A stretch of DNA of 64,000 bases, from assembly GCF_030297135.1 (NCBI RefSeq), contig NZ_AP028065.1, forward strand, positions 558,001-622,000. Reading direction: 5' to 3'. This stretch comes from Pseudoalteromonas apostichopi (GTDB lineage Bacteria > Pseudomonadota > Gammaproteobacteria > Enterobacterales > Alteromonadaceae). Below the pieces are notes generated by a model that made no database searches, was not told the DNA's origin, and saw only the letters and a list, made by a program, of their open reading frames with translations. Shown piece after piece: positions 43,997 through 53,552 of the stretch. The stretch's first letter is position 1; each line of letters starts with the position of its first letter. Both the position numbers and the translations under genes were made by a program.

Positions 43997-44015
43997 AAGG
44001 CAACTACTATAAAAT
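43987..44015 (+). promoter_or_regulatory. Sigma-70 promoter of ppiB
   Basis: -35 TTGTTA (43987-43992), 17-base spacer, -10 TAAAAT (44010-44015). Transcription would start about 27 bases before the ATG. Confidence 0.75.
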
Positions 44016-44048
44016 AGCCCCATTATTAAACCAGATATAGGAAACCTC

Positions 44049-44540
44049 ATGGTTGTACTACACACAAACTTTGGTGACATCACTATCAAGATGCACGAAA
44101 GCGACGCACCAAACACAGTTAAAAACTTCTTAGAGTATGCAAACTCTGGCTTTTACAACGGTACTATCTTCCACCGTGTAATTGATGGTTTCATGGTACA
44201 AGGCGGTGGTTTTGAGCCAGGTATGGTGCAAAAAGAAGTGAACAACCCTATCGAAAATGAAGCAAATAATGGCCTTGCTAATAAAGTAGGTACATTAGCA
44301 ATGGCACGTACGCCGGATCCACATTCAGCGACTGCGCAGTTCTTCATTAACGTTAACGACAACGACTTCTTAAACTTCAGCAGTGAAACATCACAAGGCT
44401 GGGGCTACTGCGTGTTTGCAGAAGTTGTTGAAGGTATGGACGTGGTTAACAAAATTAAAGGTGTTGCTACAGGTAGCGCTGGTTTCCACCAAGACGTACC
44501 TCTTGAAGATGTAATCATCGAAAAAGTAACGGTTAGCTAA
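44049..44540 (+). CDS. ppiB: Peptidyl-prolyl cis-trans isomerase B (cyclophilin)
   Basis: 163 residues, cytosolic cyclophilin. Family motifs FHRVIDGFMVQGGG and MARTPDPHSATAQFFINV include the catalytic arginine (FHRV) and the binding pocket. AGGAAA precedes the ATG; no signal peptide, so PpiB rather than PpiA. A terminator follows before lpxH. Confidence 0.96.
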   Translation: MVVLHTNFGDITIKMHESDAPNTVKNFLEYANSGFYNGTIFHRVIDGFMVQGGGFEPGMVQKEVNNPIENEANNGLANKVGTLAMARTPDPHSATAQFFINVNDNDFLNFSSETSQGWGYCVFAEVVEGMDVVNKIKGVATGSAGFHQDVPLEDVIIEKVTVS

Positions 44541-44560
44541 TTTAATCGTTTAGTCATTTT

Positions 44561-44584
44561 AAGCGGGCCATTGCCCGCTTTTTT
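44561..44584 (+). terminator. Terminator between ppiB and lpxH
   Basis: AAGCGGGC (44561-44568) with GCCCGCTT (44573-44580), 4-base loop, T-run to 44584. It ends only ten bases before the lpxH ATG, so lpxH is expressed by read-through or has another promoter. Confidence 0.85.
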
Positions 44585-44594
44585 GCGAGTAACC

Positions 44595-45341
44595 ATGAAA
44601 CAAAGTTATTTTATTGCCGATCTCCATTTAACAGAAAACCGCCCAGACATTACTGCGGCATTTTTTAATTTTCTTGATAGTAAGATTATTAATGATGACG
44701 TTGATGCGCTGTATATTTTGGGTGACTTTTTTGAAGTATGGGTCGGTGATGACTATCAAACTGAGCTTTCAAAGATTGTTGCCGCACGTTTACGCCAAGT
44801 AAGCAAAAGTGGTACTGAGGTGTTTTTTATTCATGGCAACCGCGATTTCATAATGCGCGAAGACTATGCAAAAAGCGCGAGTATGACTTTATTACCTGAG
44901 CAGGTTGTTATTGATCTATACGGGACGCCCACAGTTATCCTGCACGGTGATGAAATGTGTACTCAAGATGTTGAGTACCAAAAGTTTCGTAAAAAAAGTC
45001 GTGGTTGGTGGTGGCCAAAATTAATGCTCGCTATGCCGCTTTGGTATCGCAAGAAAATTGCCCGCAACGCCCGAGAAAAATCAAAACAAAGCCAAGCTGG
45101 CAAAGCGTTAGAAATTCTAGATGTTACTGAGGATGCGGTATTAGCCATGTTCGAAAAACATCAAGTTACGAATATGATCCACGGTCATACCCACCGCCCA
45201 AATGTGCACCATTATAATCTAGCCGATAAAACTTTGACGCGCACCGTCTTAGGTGACTGGTATGAGCAAGGTTCATATTTAAGAGTTACGCCCGAGCAAC
45301 AAAAACTAGTCCACACTCCCTTTAAATCGCTGACATTTTAA
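44595..45341 (+). CDS. lpxH: UDP-2,3-diacylglucosamine pyrophosphatase
   Basis: 248 residues from the ATG at 44595 (MKQSYFIADLHLTENRPD); an in-frame start at 44571 lies within the terminator and is rejected. It makes lipid X in lipid A synthesis at the inner membrane. Calcineurin-like metallophosphoesterase motifs: ADLHL, GDFFEVWVGDD, HGNRDF and HGHTHRP supply the two-manganese site. The ppiB-lpxH order is conserved. Confidence 0.96.
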   Translation: MKQSYFIADLHLTENRPDITAAFFNFLDSKIINDDVDALYILGDFFEVWVGDDYQTELSKIVAARLRQVSKSGTEVFFIHGNRDFIMREDYAKSASMTLLPEQVVIDLYGTPTVILHGDEMCTQDVEYQKFRKKSRGWWWPKLMLAMPLWYRKKIARNAREKSKQSQAGKALEILDVTEDAVLAMFEKHQVTNMIHGHTHRPNVHHYNLADKTLTRTVLGDWYEQGSYLRVTPEQQKLVHTPFKSLTF

Positions 45342-45378
45342 CTATGCTTTAACTATTATTGTAAAAAACGCATTATCT

Positions 45379-46176
45379 ATGATTAGTCGGTTGAGCCTTT
45401 TTTTTTGCTGTTTACTATTTAGTTTTTCAATCAATTGTCAAACTTGGCAATTGGTAACAGAGCCTTATCCTCCTTATTTTATTGATAACTCAAGTAAGCC
45501 TGGCTGGCTTCACGAAGTTATAATTGCAGCGCTTAAAACCCAAAAACAAAAAGCCACCATTGAACACACCCATTGGGCTCGGGCATTAAAACTCGCAAAG
45601 CGCCATAAACGAGTAGCGGTGCTGGGGGCATTTTATACCGAGCAACGTGCAAGAAATTTTACATATTCGCAATCCTTGGCAACTGCACATACCGTTTTAT
45701 TCAAGCGTGTTGATAACAAAGTAACCTACACAGGTTCACTATATTCATTAAAGCCTTATACAATTAGTAAAGGTGAAGACTATGTAGTTAGTGAAGAGTT
45801 TGAACATCACCCAGAATTGAGTGTGACAACAACAGGAAGCTTAATTGAAAGCTTATTATTATTGAAGCATGGTCGTGTTGATTTAGTAGCAGGCACTAAA
45901 GAAGTTGCCTTGTATTGGCTCGAGAATAGCGAACGCTTAAAGCAAGCAAAGCCAACAGAGTTAGAAATAATCACTCCTTACCTTGCAACTCAACAATTGC
46001 ATGTAATCACCGAAAAAAAACACCCTCAAGGGGAGCTTTTTCAACAAAGTTTATATTTAGGCCTAAAAGCGATTATGGCGTCTGGTAAACTTTTAGAGAT
46101 ACTGGAGCGATATGAGCTGAATGAAAGTGAAATGAGTCATATTACGCAACTATACGAGCAAGCCTACTCTAACTAA
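45379..46176 (+). CDS. Periplasmic substrate-binding-like protein (SBP_bac_3 type)
   Basis: 265 residues. A signal peptide at about residues 1-20 (LSLFFCCLLFSFSINC), then a solute-binding-3-like fold (WQLVTEPYPPYFIDNSSKPG, VAVLGAFYTEQRARNFTYSQ). Related proteins often feed signalling systems instead of transport; there is no transporter gene here. It is convergent with the sensor kinase and overlaps it by 8 bases at the 3' ends. The ligand cannot be told. Confidence 0.75.
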   Translation: MISRLSLFFCCLLFSFSINCQTWQLVTEPYPPYFIDNSSKPGWLHEVIIAALKTQKQKATIEHTHWARALKLAKRHKRVAVLGAFYTEQRARNFTYSQSLATAHTVLFKRVDNKVTYTGSLYSLKPYTISKGEDYVVSEEFEHHPELSVTTTGSLIESLLLLKHGRVDLVAGTKEVALYWLENSERLKQAKPTELEIITPYLATQQLHVITEKKHPQGELFQQSLYLGLKAIMASGKLLEILERYELNESEMSHITQLYEQAYSN

Positions 46177-48070
46177 CCGTGCTCTTCTGCACGATTGGCA
46201 AAGTGATTTTAAACTTCGTTGCTATACCCTCAGGTAAGTCAGTATTTGCAACTAGCTGGATTTTTCCGTTTAGAACACTCGTAACCCACTCATGTACAAG
46301 GTACAAACCTAACCCTGTATGGCCATGCTTTCGAGATGTTGTAACAAAGGGATCAAATAAGTTGCTACGTAATGAGTCATCAATACCACAGCCATTATCA
46401 GAAATAGTAATACAAACGTCACCTTGTTGATTTAAATAAACATGTAATTGAATCAATTTGTCATCAAGCTCGTTAAAAGCGTGAGAAACTGCATTAACGA
46501 TTAAACTCTCGATAACCTGCGAGATAACTCCAGGACGACTCGTGATATCTTTTTTGACATCGATGTAAGTTTCTATTGTTACTTGTGAGGCTTTAAAGCG
46601 AGACTTTAAACCAAGTAATAGATCACTGATGACTTTTTCGATATTAAAACTAACGAGCTGATCATTTGAGCGGTCATGTGCCATTTCCTTAAAGCTTTTA
46701 ACATGAGAGATAGCTTTATCTAAATTAACCCTTGATATCAATAGGTTGTCGTCAATTTTTTCAACGCTAGACTCTAAGAACTGCTTAGTGAAGCCTTCAT
46801 CTATTTTATCTTTGAGTTGTTGATTAATTAATTGCGCATTCGATAATGAAATTGCAGCACCACCGAGTGGCGTATTCATTTCATGAGCTACACCTGCCAC
46901 CATTAAACCAAGTGATGACAACCTTTGCGCTTCAATAAGCTCACCTTGTAATTGATGTTGCTGCTTTATATAACGTTGTAATTTGGTATTGGCAGCTAAC
47001 AGTTCTTGCTGCTCTTGCTCTAGGTGTGATCTGGCTTTTATAATTTTACGCTGATCTCGATAACTACGTTTCAGATACAAACCAGAAATTGATATTAAGG
47101 TAACAGCACAAGCTAACGCTATAATAAAAGATCGTAAAATAATCTCGTTTTGCACCGAATCATCAGCCTCTACTAGGACAACAATATCGTTTGTGCCAGC
47201 TGCGTTTTTATTGCCTAAATTCATTTTTAAAAAGCTAGTTGCATGACTATGTGATGCAATAAGCTCCTGAGATTTAGGCAGCTGGGTAATTGCTTGCCAT
47301 AATTGGCTATCTTCATTACCTAATGTCAGCATTGATTTTTCTCGCATGAACCCCCACTCTTTTTCTTTCTGAGGGTGTAATAACCAATAACCTTCACCAT
47401 TAATTAATTGTATTTGTGCTTGTAAGGTACTGAGTGACTTTATTTGCTGTAAGGTTTTCGATAAGTCAAAGTTGACAACCACTAGCCCATCTAATACAAA
47501 GTTATCGCTTGTGGTTCGATAAGATGCTCGCAATGTCGGCTCATGGGGTGTAACAACAGCCCCGCGCTCTACATTTAAATCTATTGGGGAGATATAAACT
47601 TCACCCTGACTGTGCTCCATTCCCTCGGTAAAATAATAACGGCTACTTTTATTTTGTAACTGTTGTTTTGGTACTAGCTCTGCTTGCCCTGTTTTAAAGT
47701 TAACCCGAACCTTTTCTTGGCCTTTTCTATCTAACCAACGTATTTGCGAAATGTTTTCTGCTGCTAAACCAAAGTTCACAAAATGGATTTGTATCTGTTC
47801 CTCAAGTAATGCGATTTCATCACTTTGCTTTAATATGTCATCGGCTACCAGCAACTGAACCACTTTACGTACATCACCAAGCTCACGGCTTAAGGTGTTG
47901 TGAGCGGCAAGTAAGGTGTTATCTTGCAAAAGCGTGACACTACTTTTTTGTATTTGATATTGAATTACATAAACCATCAAGCTTAATAATAAGCTAACAG
48001 CAGCCATGACCATAAATTTAAAAAGTAGACTTTTTTTCAGTGACTTATATTGGCTTGTTACTTCTACCAT
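46169..48070 (-). CDS. Sensor histidine kinase with periplasmic sensing domain
   Basis: 633 residues. TM1 at about 16-38, a periplasmic dCACHE-like domain at about 40-310, TM2 at about 315-335, a short coiled coil, a HisKA-type phosphoacceptor in GVAHEMNTPLGG, and an HATPase with N-box IESLIVNAVSHAF, G1 ISDNGCGID and G2 HGHTGLGLYL. It lies 5 bases after the response-regulator gene in the same direction, so the two form a two-component pair. Ligand unknown. Confidence 0.88.
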   Translation of the reverse strand: MVEVTSQYKSLKKSLLFKFMVMAAVSLLLSLMVYVIQYQIQKSSVTLLQDNTLLAAHNTLSRELGDVRKVVQLLVADDILKQSDEIALLEEQIQIHFVNFGLAAENISQIRWLDRKGQEKVRVNFKTGQAELVPKQQLQNKSSRYYFTEGMEHSQGEVYISPIDLNVERGAVVTPHEPTLRASYRTTSDNFVLDGLVVVNFDLSKTLQQIKSLSTLQAQIQLINGEGYWLLHPQKEKEWGFMREKSMLTLGNEDSQLWQAITQLPKSQELIASHSHATSFLKMNLGNKNAAGTNDIVVLVEADDSVQNEIILRSFIIALACAVTLISISGLYLKRSYRDQRKIIKARSHLEQEQQELLAANTKLQRYIKQQHQLQGELIEAQRLSSLGLMVAGVAHEMNTPLGGAAISLSNAQLINQQLKDKIDEGFTKQFLESSVEKIDDNLLISRVNLDKAISHVKSFKEMAHDRSNDQLVSFNIEKVISDLLLGLKSRFKASQVTIETYIDVKKDITSRPGVISQVIESLIVNAVSHAFNELDDKLIQLHVYLNQQGDVCITISDNGCGIDDSLRSNLFDPFVTTSRKHGHTGLGLYLVHEWVTSVLNGKIQLVANTDLPEGIATKFKITLPIVQKSTVS

Positions 48071-48075
48071 ACTAG

Positions 48076-50298
48076 TTATTTAGACCTGCCCTTTAGCCAT
48101 TGCAATGCATCATCATAAAACATGGGTTTTGCATAATAGTAGCCCTGCCCTATGTTACACCCAGCTTCAATAAGCCAGTTATGCTCGGCTTCTGTTTCAA
48201 TGCCCTCTGCCGTTACTTCAAAGCCAAATTTATCTGCCAGCAACATAATCATTTCGATAATGTGTTGGTTAGATTTTGACTCTTGGATGTTAGTCACAAA
48301 ACAGCGATCTATTTTTATTATCTGCGCAGGTATTTCACTAATATGGGCAAGCGACGAATAGCCAGTACCAAAATCATCAATACTAATTTTTATACCTAAA
48401 CCCGCAAAACGACATAAGCATGCGTTAATTTTTTCATAGTCAAAAATCGCTTGAGTCTCTGTTACTTCAAGCTCTAATAACGAAGGCGATATATCATACT
48501 CTTCAATACGTGCGGCAATCTCAACAAAGTAATCATCGGCTAACAAATCAAACGTAGATGCATTAAACGCAATTGGCAAGCTAATGCCCTGCTCTGCAAA
48601 TTGCTTAATCGTTTGCATTATCTTATCGAAAATAAGCTTATCCAACTCACTAATAAGTCCCGCAGTTTCGGCAAGTTCGATAAACTCATCGGGCCTAACA
48701 AATGTTCCATCGTCTCTTTGCCATCGCGCCAGTGCTTCAAAACCAACCACTTCATTTGTGGTTAAATTAACCTTGGGTTGTAGCGCTACTTGGAGCTCTT
48801 TGTTACGAATTGCGGTGCGCAACTCTTGCATCAATTCATAGCGCCGTGTAATAGCTTTAGTATTGTCTAATGTATAATAAAGAAGTTCAGCTCTCTGTGT
48901 GTTTTCTTCGTTAAGGGTGGATTCTGCAAGGTTAAAAATTTGCTCAGCATTATGTTGTTCAAAGGCGATTAGTTGCATAACTAAAATACGCACATCTAAA
49001 AACTGCCTTACTCCATCAATTTCAAAAGATTGACGTTTTAAAGAGTCAACAATACTTTCATCTTCAAATGCATGACTTGAAACTAAAACACCTAAACTAT
49101 CACTTTTAAATACGGCAATACGAGGGTGATACGGCGCCAATGCTTGCAAAATATTCTCGAGCATTTTGAGATGTGTTTTTTTACAAAATTCATGACCAAA
49201 CCGAAAAGACTTTTCGTCAAACTGGAGTATCTCAAATACCACTAGCTGAGTTTCAGACTGTTCGTATTTGTTCATATTATCGATTTCGCGCTGTAACCAG
49301 TTTCTATTGGGTATATTTAGCGTTATGTCGGTATATGCAAGCTCAGTAAGGCGGTTCATCAGTGCGATATTCGAAAAGCCCGTACTGACATTTTCACTAA
49401 AAACTTTGAGTAAAAATACATTATGCTCATCAATTGGCGTATCTGATTTTACAATCGTGATGTAGAAGCTAATATCAACATCACTGGTATCAAAGTAAAA
49501 AACACTATAATGCTCAGAGAAAACGTGTTCTTTTTTTTCTCTGGCTAAAATATAGGATTGTTTTGCTTCTTCACTGAGCAAATCTGTGCTGAGGTCTTTA
49601 CCATCAAGCCCCCTAAAGCAGCCGATACTAGTAAGAACTTTAGGATGTTTATCAAAGTGCTTTTCATTACCAACACATAACACGCCGCCTCCCTTAGATA
49701 GGTGCAAAATTTTACCTATCTCATCTAGCACCGCATGGGAAAACGCACGTATATCGTGTTTACTATTAATGCTTCTTGCTGCATCGAGTACTAGCTGAAG
49801 CCCTTGTTTAGCATTTGAGATTTGCGAAATGTATTGATAAGTACGAAGGTGGCTACTAACGATAGATTTAAGCTTATCTACCGTCATGTCTGACTTATTC
49901 CAATACTCGTCGATGTCAAGCGATTGCATGACTTGTGGTTCAGGGGCAAAGCTTGGCTGCCCTGTTAATAGCACTATGCGTATATCGTTGTTACCTAATA
50001 CATGGCGAATGGTATTCACAAGCCGTAGGCCAGAATCATCTTCTTCCATCACCACATCAAGAAATACAATAGCGATGTCTTTATGTCGGGATAATACAGA
50101 TGATGCCTCTGACACTGAATTCGCGGTCAGTACCTCCAGTGACTGATTGTCATCGAAAGATATAGCATTAAAACTATTTAATAATGCTTGTTGATAGTTT
50201 AGGTCGTCTTCAACCGTTAATATTTTCCATTTTTTTTGAGTATGCGTTTTTTCAGAAGCACTCTCTTTAAACTCGAAAAACTCATTAGAATCACGCAT
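48076..50298 (-). CDS. Response regulator with DUF3369-like, degenerate GGDEF and EAL domains
   Basis: 740 residues. The ATG at 50298 has GGAG at good spacing; a TTG six codons earlier is rejected. Receiver domain at about 24-150 with Asp81 (IVFLDVVMEED) as phosphoacceptor; a middle region of about 180-320 resembling DUF3369; a GGDEF-type domain whose signature is replaced by SDSLGV; and a C-terminal EAL domain with EALARW, LELEVTE, DDFGTGYSS and IKID. It is therefore predicted to be a c-di-GMP phosphodiesterase controlled by the downstream kinase. Confidence 0.9.
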   Translation of the reverse strand: MRDSNEFFEFKESASEKTHTQKKWKILTVEDDLNYQQALLNSFNAISFDDNQSLEVLTANSVSEASSVLSRHKDIAIVFLDVVMEEDDSGLRLVNTIRHVLGNNDIRIVLLTGQPSFAPEPQVMQSLDIDEYWNKSDMTVDKLKSIVSSHLRTYQYISQISNAKQGLQLVLDAARSINSKHDIRAFSHAVLDEIGKILHLSKGGGVLCVGNEKHFDKHPKVLTSIGCFRGLDGKDLSTDLLSEEAKQSYILAREKKEHVFSEHYSVFYFDTSDVDISFYITIVKSDTPIDEHNVFLLKVFSENVSTGFSNIALMNRLTELAYTDITLNIPNRNWLQREIDNMNKYEQSETQLVVFEILQFDEKSFRFGHEFCKKTHLKMLENILQALAPYHPRIAVFKSDSLGVLVSSHAFEDESIVDSLKRQSFEIDGVRQFLDVRILVMQLIAFEQHNAEQIFNLAESTLNEENTQRAELLYYTLDNTKAITRRYELMQELRTAIRNKELQVALQPKVNLTTNEVVGFEALARWQRDDGTFVRPDEFIELAETAGLISELDKLIFDKIMQTIKQFAEQGISLPIAFNASTFDLLADDYFVEIAARIEEYDISPSLLELEVTETQAIFDYEKINACLCRFAGLGIKISIDDFGTGYSSLAHISEIPAQIIKIDRCFVTNIQESKSNQHIIEMIMLLADKFGFEVTAEGIETEAEHNWLIEAGCNIGQGYYYAKPMFYDDALQWLKGRSK

Positions 50299-50503
50299 AA
50301 CGTCTCCTTTTGACAACTTATGATTCTATTTTACGAACATTAATAGATATCTAGGTCAAACGTAGTACAAAATATTTAAAGGTACAAATATTTCCCTGAA
50401 GATAAAAATAAGTAAGTCTCGGAAAAGTAATAAAAATTATAAACTACGACAAGGATAAGGCTTAATTATTAAGAAAACGGATTGTATAAGGTAGGATGAA
50501 GCA

Positions 50504-50528
50504 AAAGAGCGCCAAGCAAGCGCTCTTG
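50504..50528 (-). terminator. Terminator after miaE
   Basis: AAGAGCGC (50505-50512) with GCGCTCTT (50520-50527), 7-base loop, TTTT tail on the minus strand. Confidence 0.85.
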
Positions 50529-50535
50529 GTTATTT

Positions 50536-51294
50536 TTACGCAGGCACACCGCTATGGAACTTAAAATCTTCATCTGGGGTTGAAATAAGATCGGCTTCAA
50601 GCTGACCAAAGAATTCAACACGCTCTGTAATATCAAATTCACTGATTTCTTGAGCAAGGGTTAAATAGTCTTGGTAATGGCGGGCTTCAGAGCGCAGTAG
50701 TGAAATATAAAAATCACCTAAACGCTTATCTACATGTGGCGCTAATTTAGCAAAGCGCTCACATGAGCGGGCTTCGATATAGGCACCAATAATTAACTTA
50801 TCAACTAAAGCATCTGGCTCGTAAGTTTTTACATGGCGCAGCATACCTTTTGCATAACGACATGGGGTAATACTTTTATATTCAATACCGTACTCATCCA
50901 TGATCTCAAGTACTTGATAAAAGTGATGTAGTTCTTCTTTAATAAGCATCACCATTTTATCGATGAGGTCTTGCCCATAAGGTGAGTTCGATTTTGGGAT
51001 CATTGATTTAGTCAGCTTGTTTTTATCTGCAAGCTCACGCCAATCCCCTTCTCGCTTATAAATAAGCGTCTCAAATGGTTTTAGCCACTCAAGTAAAGCG
51101 TCACTACTTTGCTTATCAACCGCGTACTTACGAATTAAAAACATCGCACTTTGCGCGGCCTTTAATTCACAAATTAAGTGGTCAATTAGAACTATATCTA
51201 AGTTTTCTTTTTTAGTTGCCGCAGCAATCCACTCATCGGGTGTTTCACACTTTAGAAAAGAATGAATGGGTGCTAACAAATCAGAATAAGGCAC
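50536..51294 (-). CDS. miaE: tRNA-(ms2io6A) hydroxylase
   Basis: Hydroxylates the isopentenyl side chain of ms2i6A37 in tRNAs reading UNN codons; a di-iron monooxygenase. The ferritin-like helices carry the iron-binding patterns CELKAAQ, KEELHHFYQV, EARSCERF and SEARHYQDYL. The GTG at 51294 (coding VPYSDLLAPI, like the start of Salmonella MiaE) is chosen; an in-frame GTG at 51363 would add 23 unusual residues. Single gene. Confidence 0.9.
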   Translation of the reverse strand: MPYSDLLAPIHSFLKCETPDEWIAAATKKENLDIVLIDHLICELKAAQSAMFLIRKYAVDKQSSDALLEWLKPFETLIYKREGDWRELADKNKLTKSMIPKSNSPYGQDLIDKMVMLIKEELHHFYQVLEIMDEYGIEYKSITPCRYAKGMLRHVKTYEPDALVDKLIIGAYIEARSCERFAKLAPHVDKRLGDFYISLLRSEARHYQDYLTLAQEISEFDITERVEFFGQLEADLISTPDEDFKFHSGVPA

Positions 51295-51524
51295 AGAATA
51301 ACTTCTCAACAAAAATCTTGGTTTGATTTTACCACATAAATAAGTCCGCATTCCATGACCCACATCAGTGCAAAGTAATTTTCTATATGCACTAAAGAGT
51401 TACATTTAATCGACTATTTCGTCTATTTCAGCTTCTTGACAAGACTTAATTACTGAACCATAACTTAATCAAAGCTGTACAAAAATAAAACAGCTCATAT
51501 TCCTTTTTTACAGGGGCAATAATT

Positions 51525-52124
51525 ATGATTCTAAACCACTTATGGGGCTTGTACGCTCACCCACTCGAAGAATGGCAGACAATTGATAACCGTCACGAAA
51601 GCTTGCGCTATAGCTTATCGCATATATTATTAATTGCCTGTATCCCTTCTATTATGGGCTACTATTCATCAGTTTATTTGGGCTGGAGTATCGGTTCAGG
51701 TGAGGCAGTATACCTCACCCATGATAGTGCATTACTTATCGCAGTTGCGATGTACTTTGCACTGATTGCGGGCGTTTTTGCTCTTGCTTATTTAGCACAT
51801 TGGATGGCTGTGACCTTTGGTGCAAAACCTACGTTTACACAAACTCTAGAGCTTGCAGCTTACACAGCAACGCCGGTGTTTATGTCTTCATTTGCCGCAT
51901 TTTTACCTGAGCTATGGTTTGTGGTATGTGTTGGTCTTGTTGCTTTAGCTTACTCTGTTTACTTGCTTTACACTGGAGTGCCAATTTTAATGCACATTCC
52001 TGAAGAGCGAGGCTTTATTTATGCCAGTTCAGTAGTCACTTGTGGGCTAATATTACTGGTAATTATTTTAGCTGCGACGGCTATTTTATGGACTAACGGA
52101 ATTGTCCACCCTATGTTTACTTAG
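51525..52124 (+). CDS. Yip1 family membrane protein
   Basis: 199 residues with five hydrophobic segments at about 29-50, 68-95, 110-128, 130-152 and 168-188. The opening NHLWGLYAHPLEEWQTIDNR and SLSHILLIACIPSIMGYYSS match the bacterial Yip1/DUF1282 family. Function unknown. Ends at a bidirectional terminator shared with mscS. Confidence 0.82.
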   Translation: MILNHLWGLYAHPLEEWQTIDNRHESLRYSLSHILLIACIPSIMGYYSSVYLGWSIGSGEAVYLTHDSALLIAVAMYFALIAGVFALAYLAHWMAVTFGAKPTFTQTLELAAYTATPVFMSSFAAFLPELWFVVCVGLVALAYSVYLLYTGVPILMHIPEERGFIYASSVVTCGLILLVIILAATAILWTNGIVHPMFT

Positions 52125-52155
52125 TTTCATTGTTACTATTCATTCTTTCGATAAC

Positions 52156-52180
52156 AAAAAAGCGGCTGAGCCGCTTTTTT
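52156..52180. terminator. Bidirectional terminator between yip1 and mscS genes
   Basis: Perfect 11-bp stem AAAAAAGCGGC/GCCGCTTTTTT with a 3-base loop and T-runs on both strands. Confidence 0.92.
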
Positions 52181-53052
52181 TATTTTTGGCTGTTGCGTCT
52201 CGTTAACGCTATCTCGCCATCGATATGAATATCTCTCTGAGGGAAAGCAATGGTAATGTTATTTTCTGCAAATAGTTTATAAATGCTAAAACGCAGCTCA
52301 CTTCGCACTTGACGAAGCGGCGCTTCTGATTCAGCACACACCCAGAAAATAGCGCTAAAGGTTAGAGAACTATCGGCAAAGTCATCAAATAACACTGACG
52401 ATGCTGGCGTTTTTAAAATAGCTGGATGCTCATCAAGAATTTGTTTCATTAGCTTCTCAACCAACACAACATCTGAACCATAAGCAACACCAACGTTCAC
52501 AAAAGAACGTGCATTACGGTCAATCAATGTCCAGTTTGTCACCGTGTTCTCTAATAAGTGACTATTTGGTACAAGCATATGCACGCCATCATTACGGCGG
52601 ATACGAGTTGAACGAGTATTAATTGTCTCGACGACTCCTTTTGCATTGCCCACTTCTAAAAAGTCGCCAATACGGATTGGTCGTTCCCACATTAGTATCC
52701 AACCACTGATAAAATTGTTGATAATGTTTTGCGCACCAAATCCGACGCCTATTGCAATTGCACCAGAAACAAATGCAAAAGCTGTTAGAGGAATATTAAG
52801 TACTTCCAGCGAAGTAAAAACGAGAACGGCTATGGTAACGACCAGGTAAATGCGGGTGAATAGATGAACCGTGTCAGGACCTAAGTTTTTTGCCAGTAAC
52901 GCTTTTTTAATTAATCGACCAATCCAGGTGACCACAAACCACATTAAAAACAGCGCCAAAGGGACTTGAATTACTTTAAGCACAGTAATTTGCACATCAT
53001 TGTAGGTGAACAAAACAAACGATAGTGCAGATTGCAGATCAGCAAGGGTCAT
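52180..53052 (-). CDS. Small-conductance mechanosensitive channel, MscS family
   Basis: 290 residues. Membrane segments at about 20-42, 55-78 and the pore-lining TM3 (FAFVSGAIAIGVGFGAQNIINNFISG, about 90-116) with the glycine/alanine pattern of MscS, then the beta domain (RIGDFLEVGNAKGVVETINTRST) and C-terminal domain. Opens under membrane tension to release solutes. Slightly short of classic MscS upstream extensions, so a minimal-type channel. Confidence 0.9.
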   Translation of the reverse strand: MTLADLQSALSFVLFTYNDVQITVLKVIQVPLALFLMWFVVTWIGRLIKKALLAKNLGPDTVHLFTRIYLVVTIAVLVFTSLEVLNIPLTAFAFVSGAIAIGVGFGAQNIINNFISGWILMWERPIRIGDFLEVGNAKGVVETINTRSTRIRRNDGVHMLVPNSHLLENTVTNWTLIDRNARSFVNVGVAYGSDVVLVEKLMKQILDEHPAILKTPASSVLFDDFADSSLTFSAIFWVCAESEAPLRQVRSELRFSIYKLFAENNITIAFPQRDIHIDGEIALTRRNSQK

Positions 53053-53249
53053 AAATTAACATTCCTAGTAAAAATCAGTTTGGTTCAGTTGTGACTAAGT
53101 TTAGCACGGCATAATAGGTGAAAACTTGGTAAATACTAAGTTCTTTATGCGCAATATGCGCTAATTATTAACTATTTTAGTCTACAGCTGCTATATACAT
53201 AGAGAGAGCTTGAGGTTTCACAGGCTTTGAATAGCACGAGGAGAGCACA

Positions 53250-53459
53250 ATGTCACAAATGACACTCACACAAAAACTTGCCACTTTACAACCTTTGGTT
53301 GATCTAAACTTATTTGAATCAAGTTTAGAGTACCGTAACCGCATCTTAAACTTACTTGCTGAGCAAGAGCACTCACTGAATTTAATAAACAAAGAGTTTG
53401 GCAACGCCATGCCAGAAAGCTTTGGCTCAGAGAAAAAGTTTGTGTTGGGTTACAACTAA
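53250..53459 (+). CDS. Small hypothetical protein
   Basis: 69 residues, not recognised. A mostly helical, leucine-rich stretch (TLQPLVDLNLFESSLEYRNR, ILNLLAEQEHSL) and no signal peptide or membrane segment. AGGAGA precedes the ATG at good spacing and a hairpin terminator follows, which supports it as a real gene. Confidence 0.6.
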   Translation: MSQMTLTQKLATLQPLVDLNLFESSLEYRNRILNLLAEQEHSLNLINKEFGNAMPESFGSEKKFVLGYN

Positions 53460-53522
53460 CCTATGGTGATGTATTACCAACAAGATTTAAATTGGCAGCT
53501 AGTGCCACTTTTTACTTAAGTG

Positions 53523-53552
53523 AGCCATTAATAAACAATTGATGGCTTTTTA
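53523..53552 (+). terminator. Terminator after the 69-residue gene
   Basis: AGCCAT (53523-53528) with ATGGCT (53542-53547), extendable by two wobble pairs, then TTTTTA. Confidence 0.65.

Noticed and set aside
44571..44594. lpxH starting at 44571
   Set aside because: The start is a TTG within the ppiB terminator loop and stem; MKQSYFIADLHL at 44595 fits the family.
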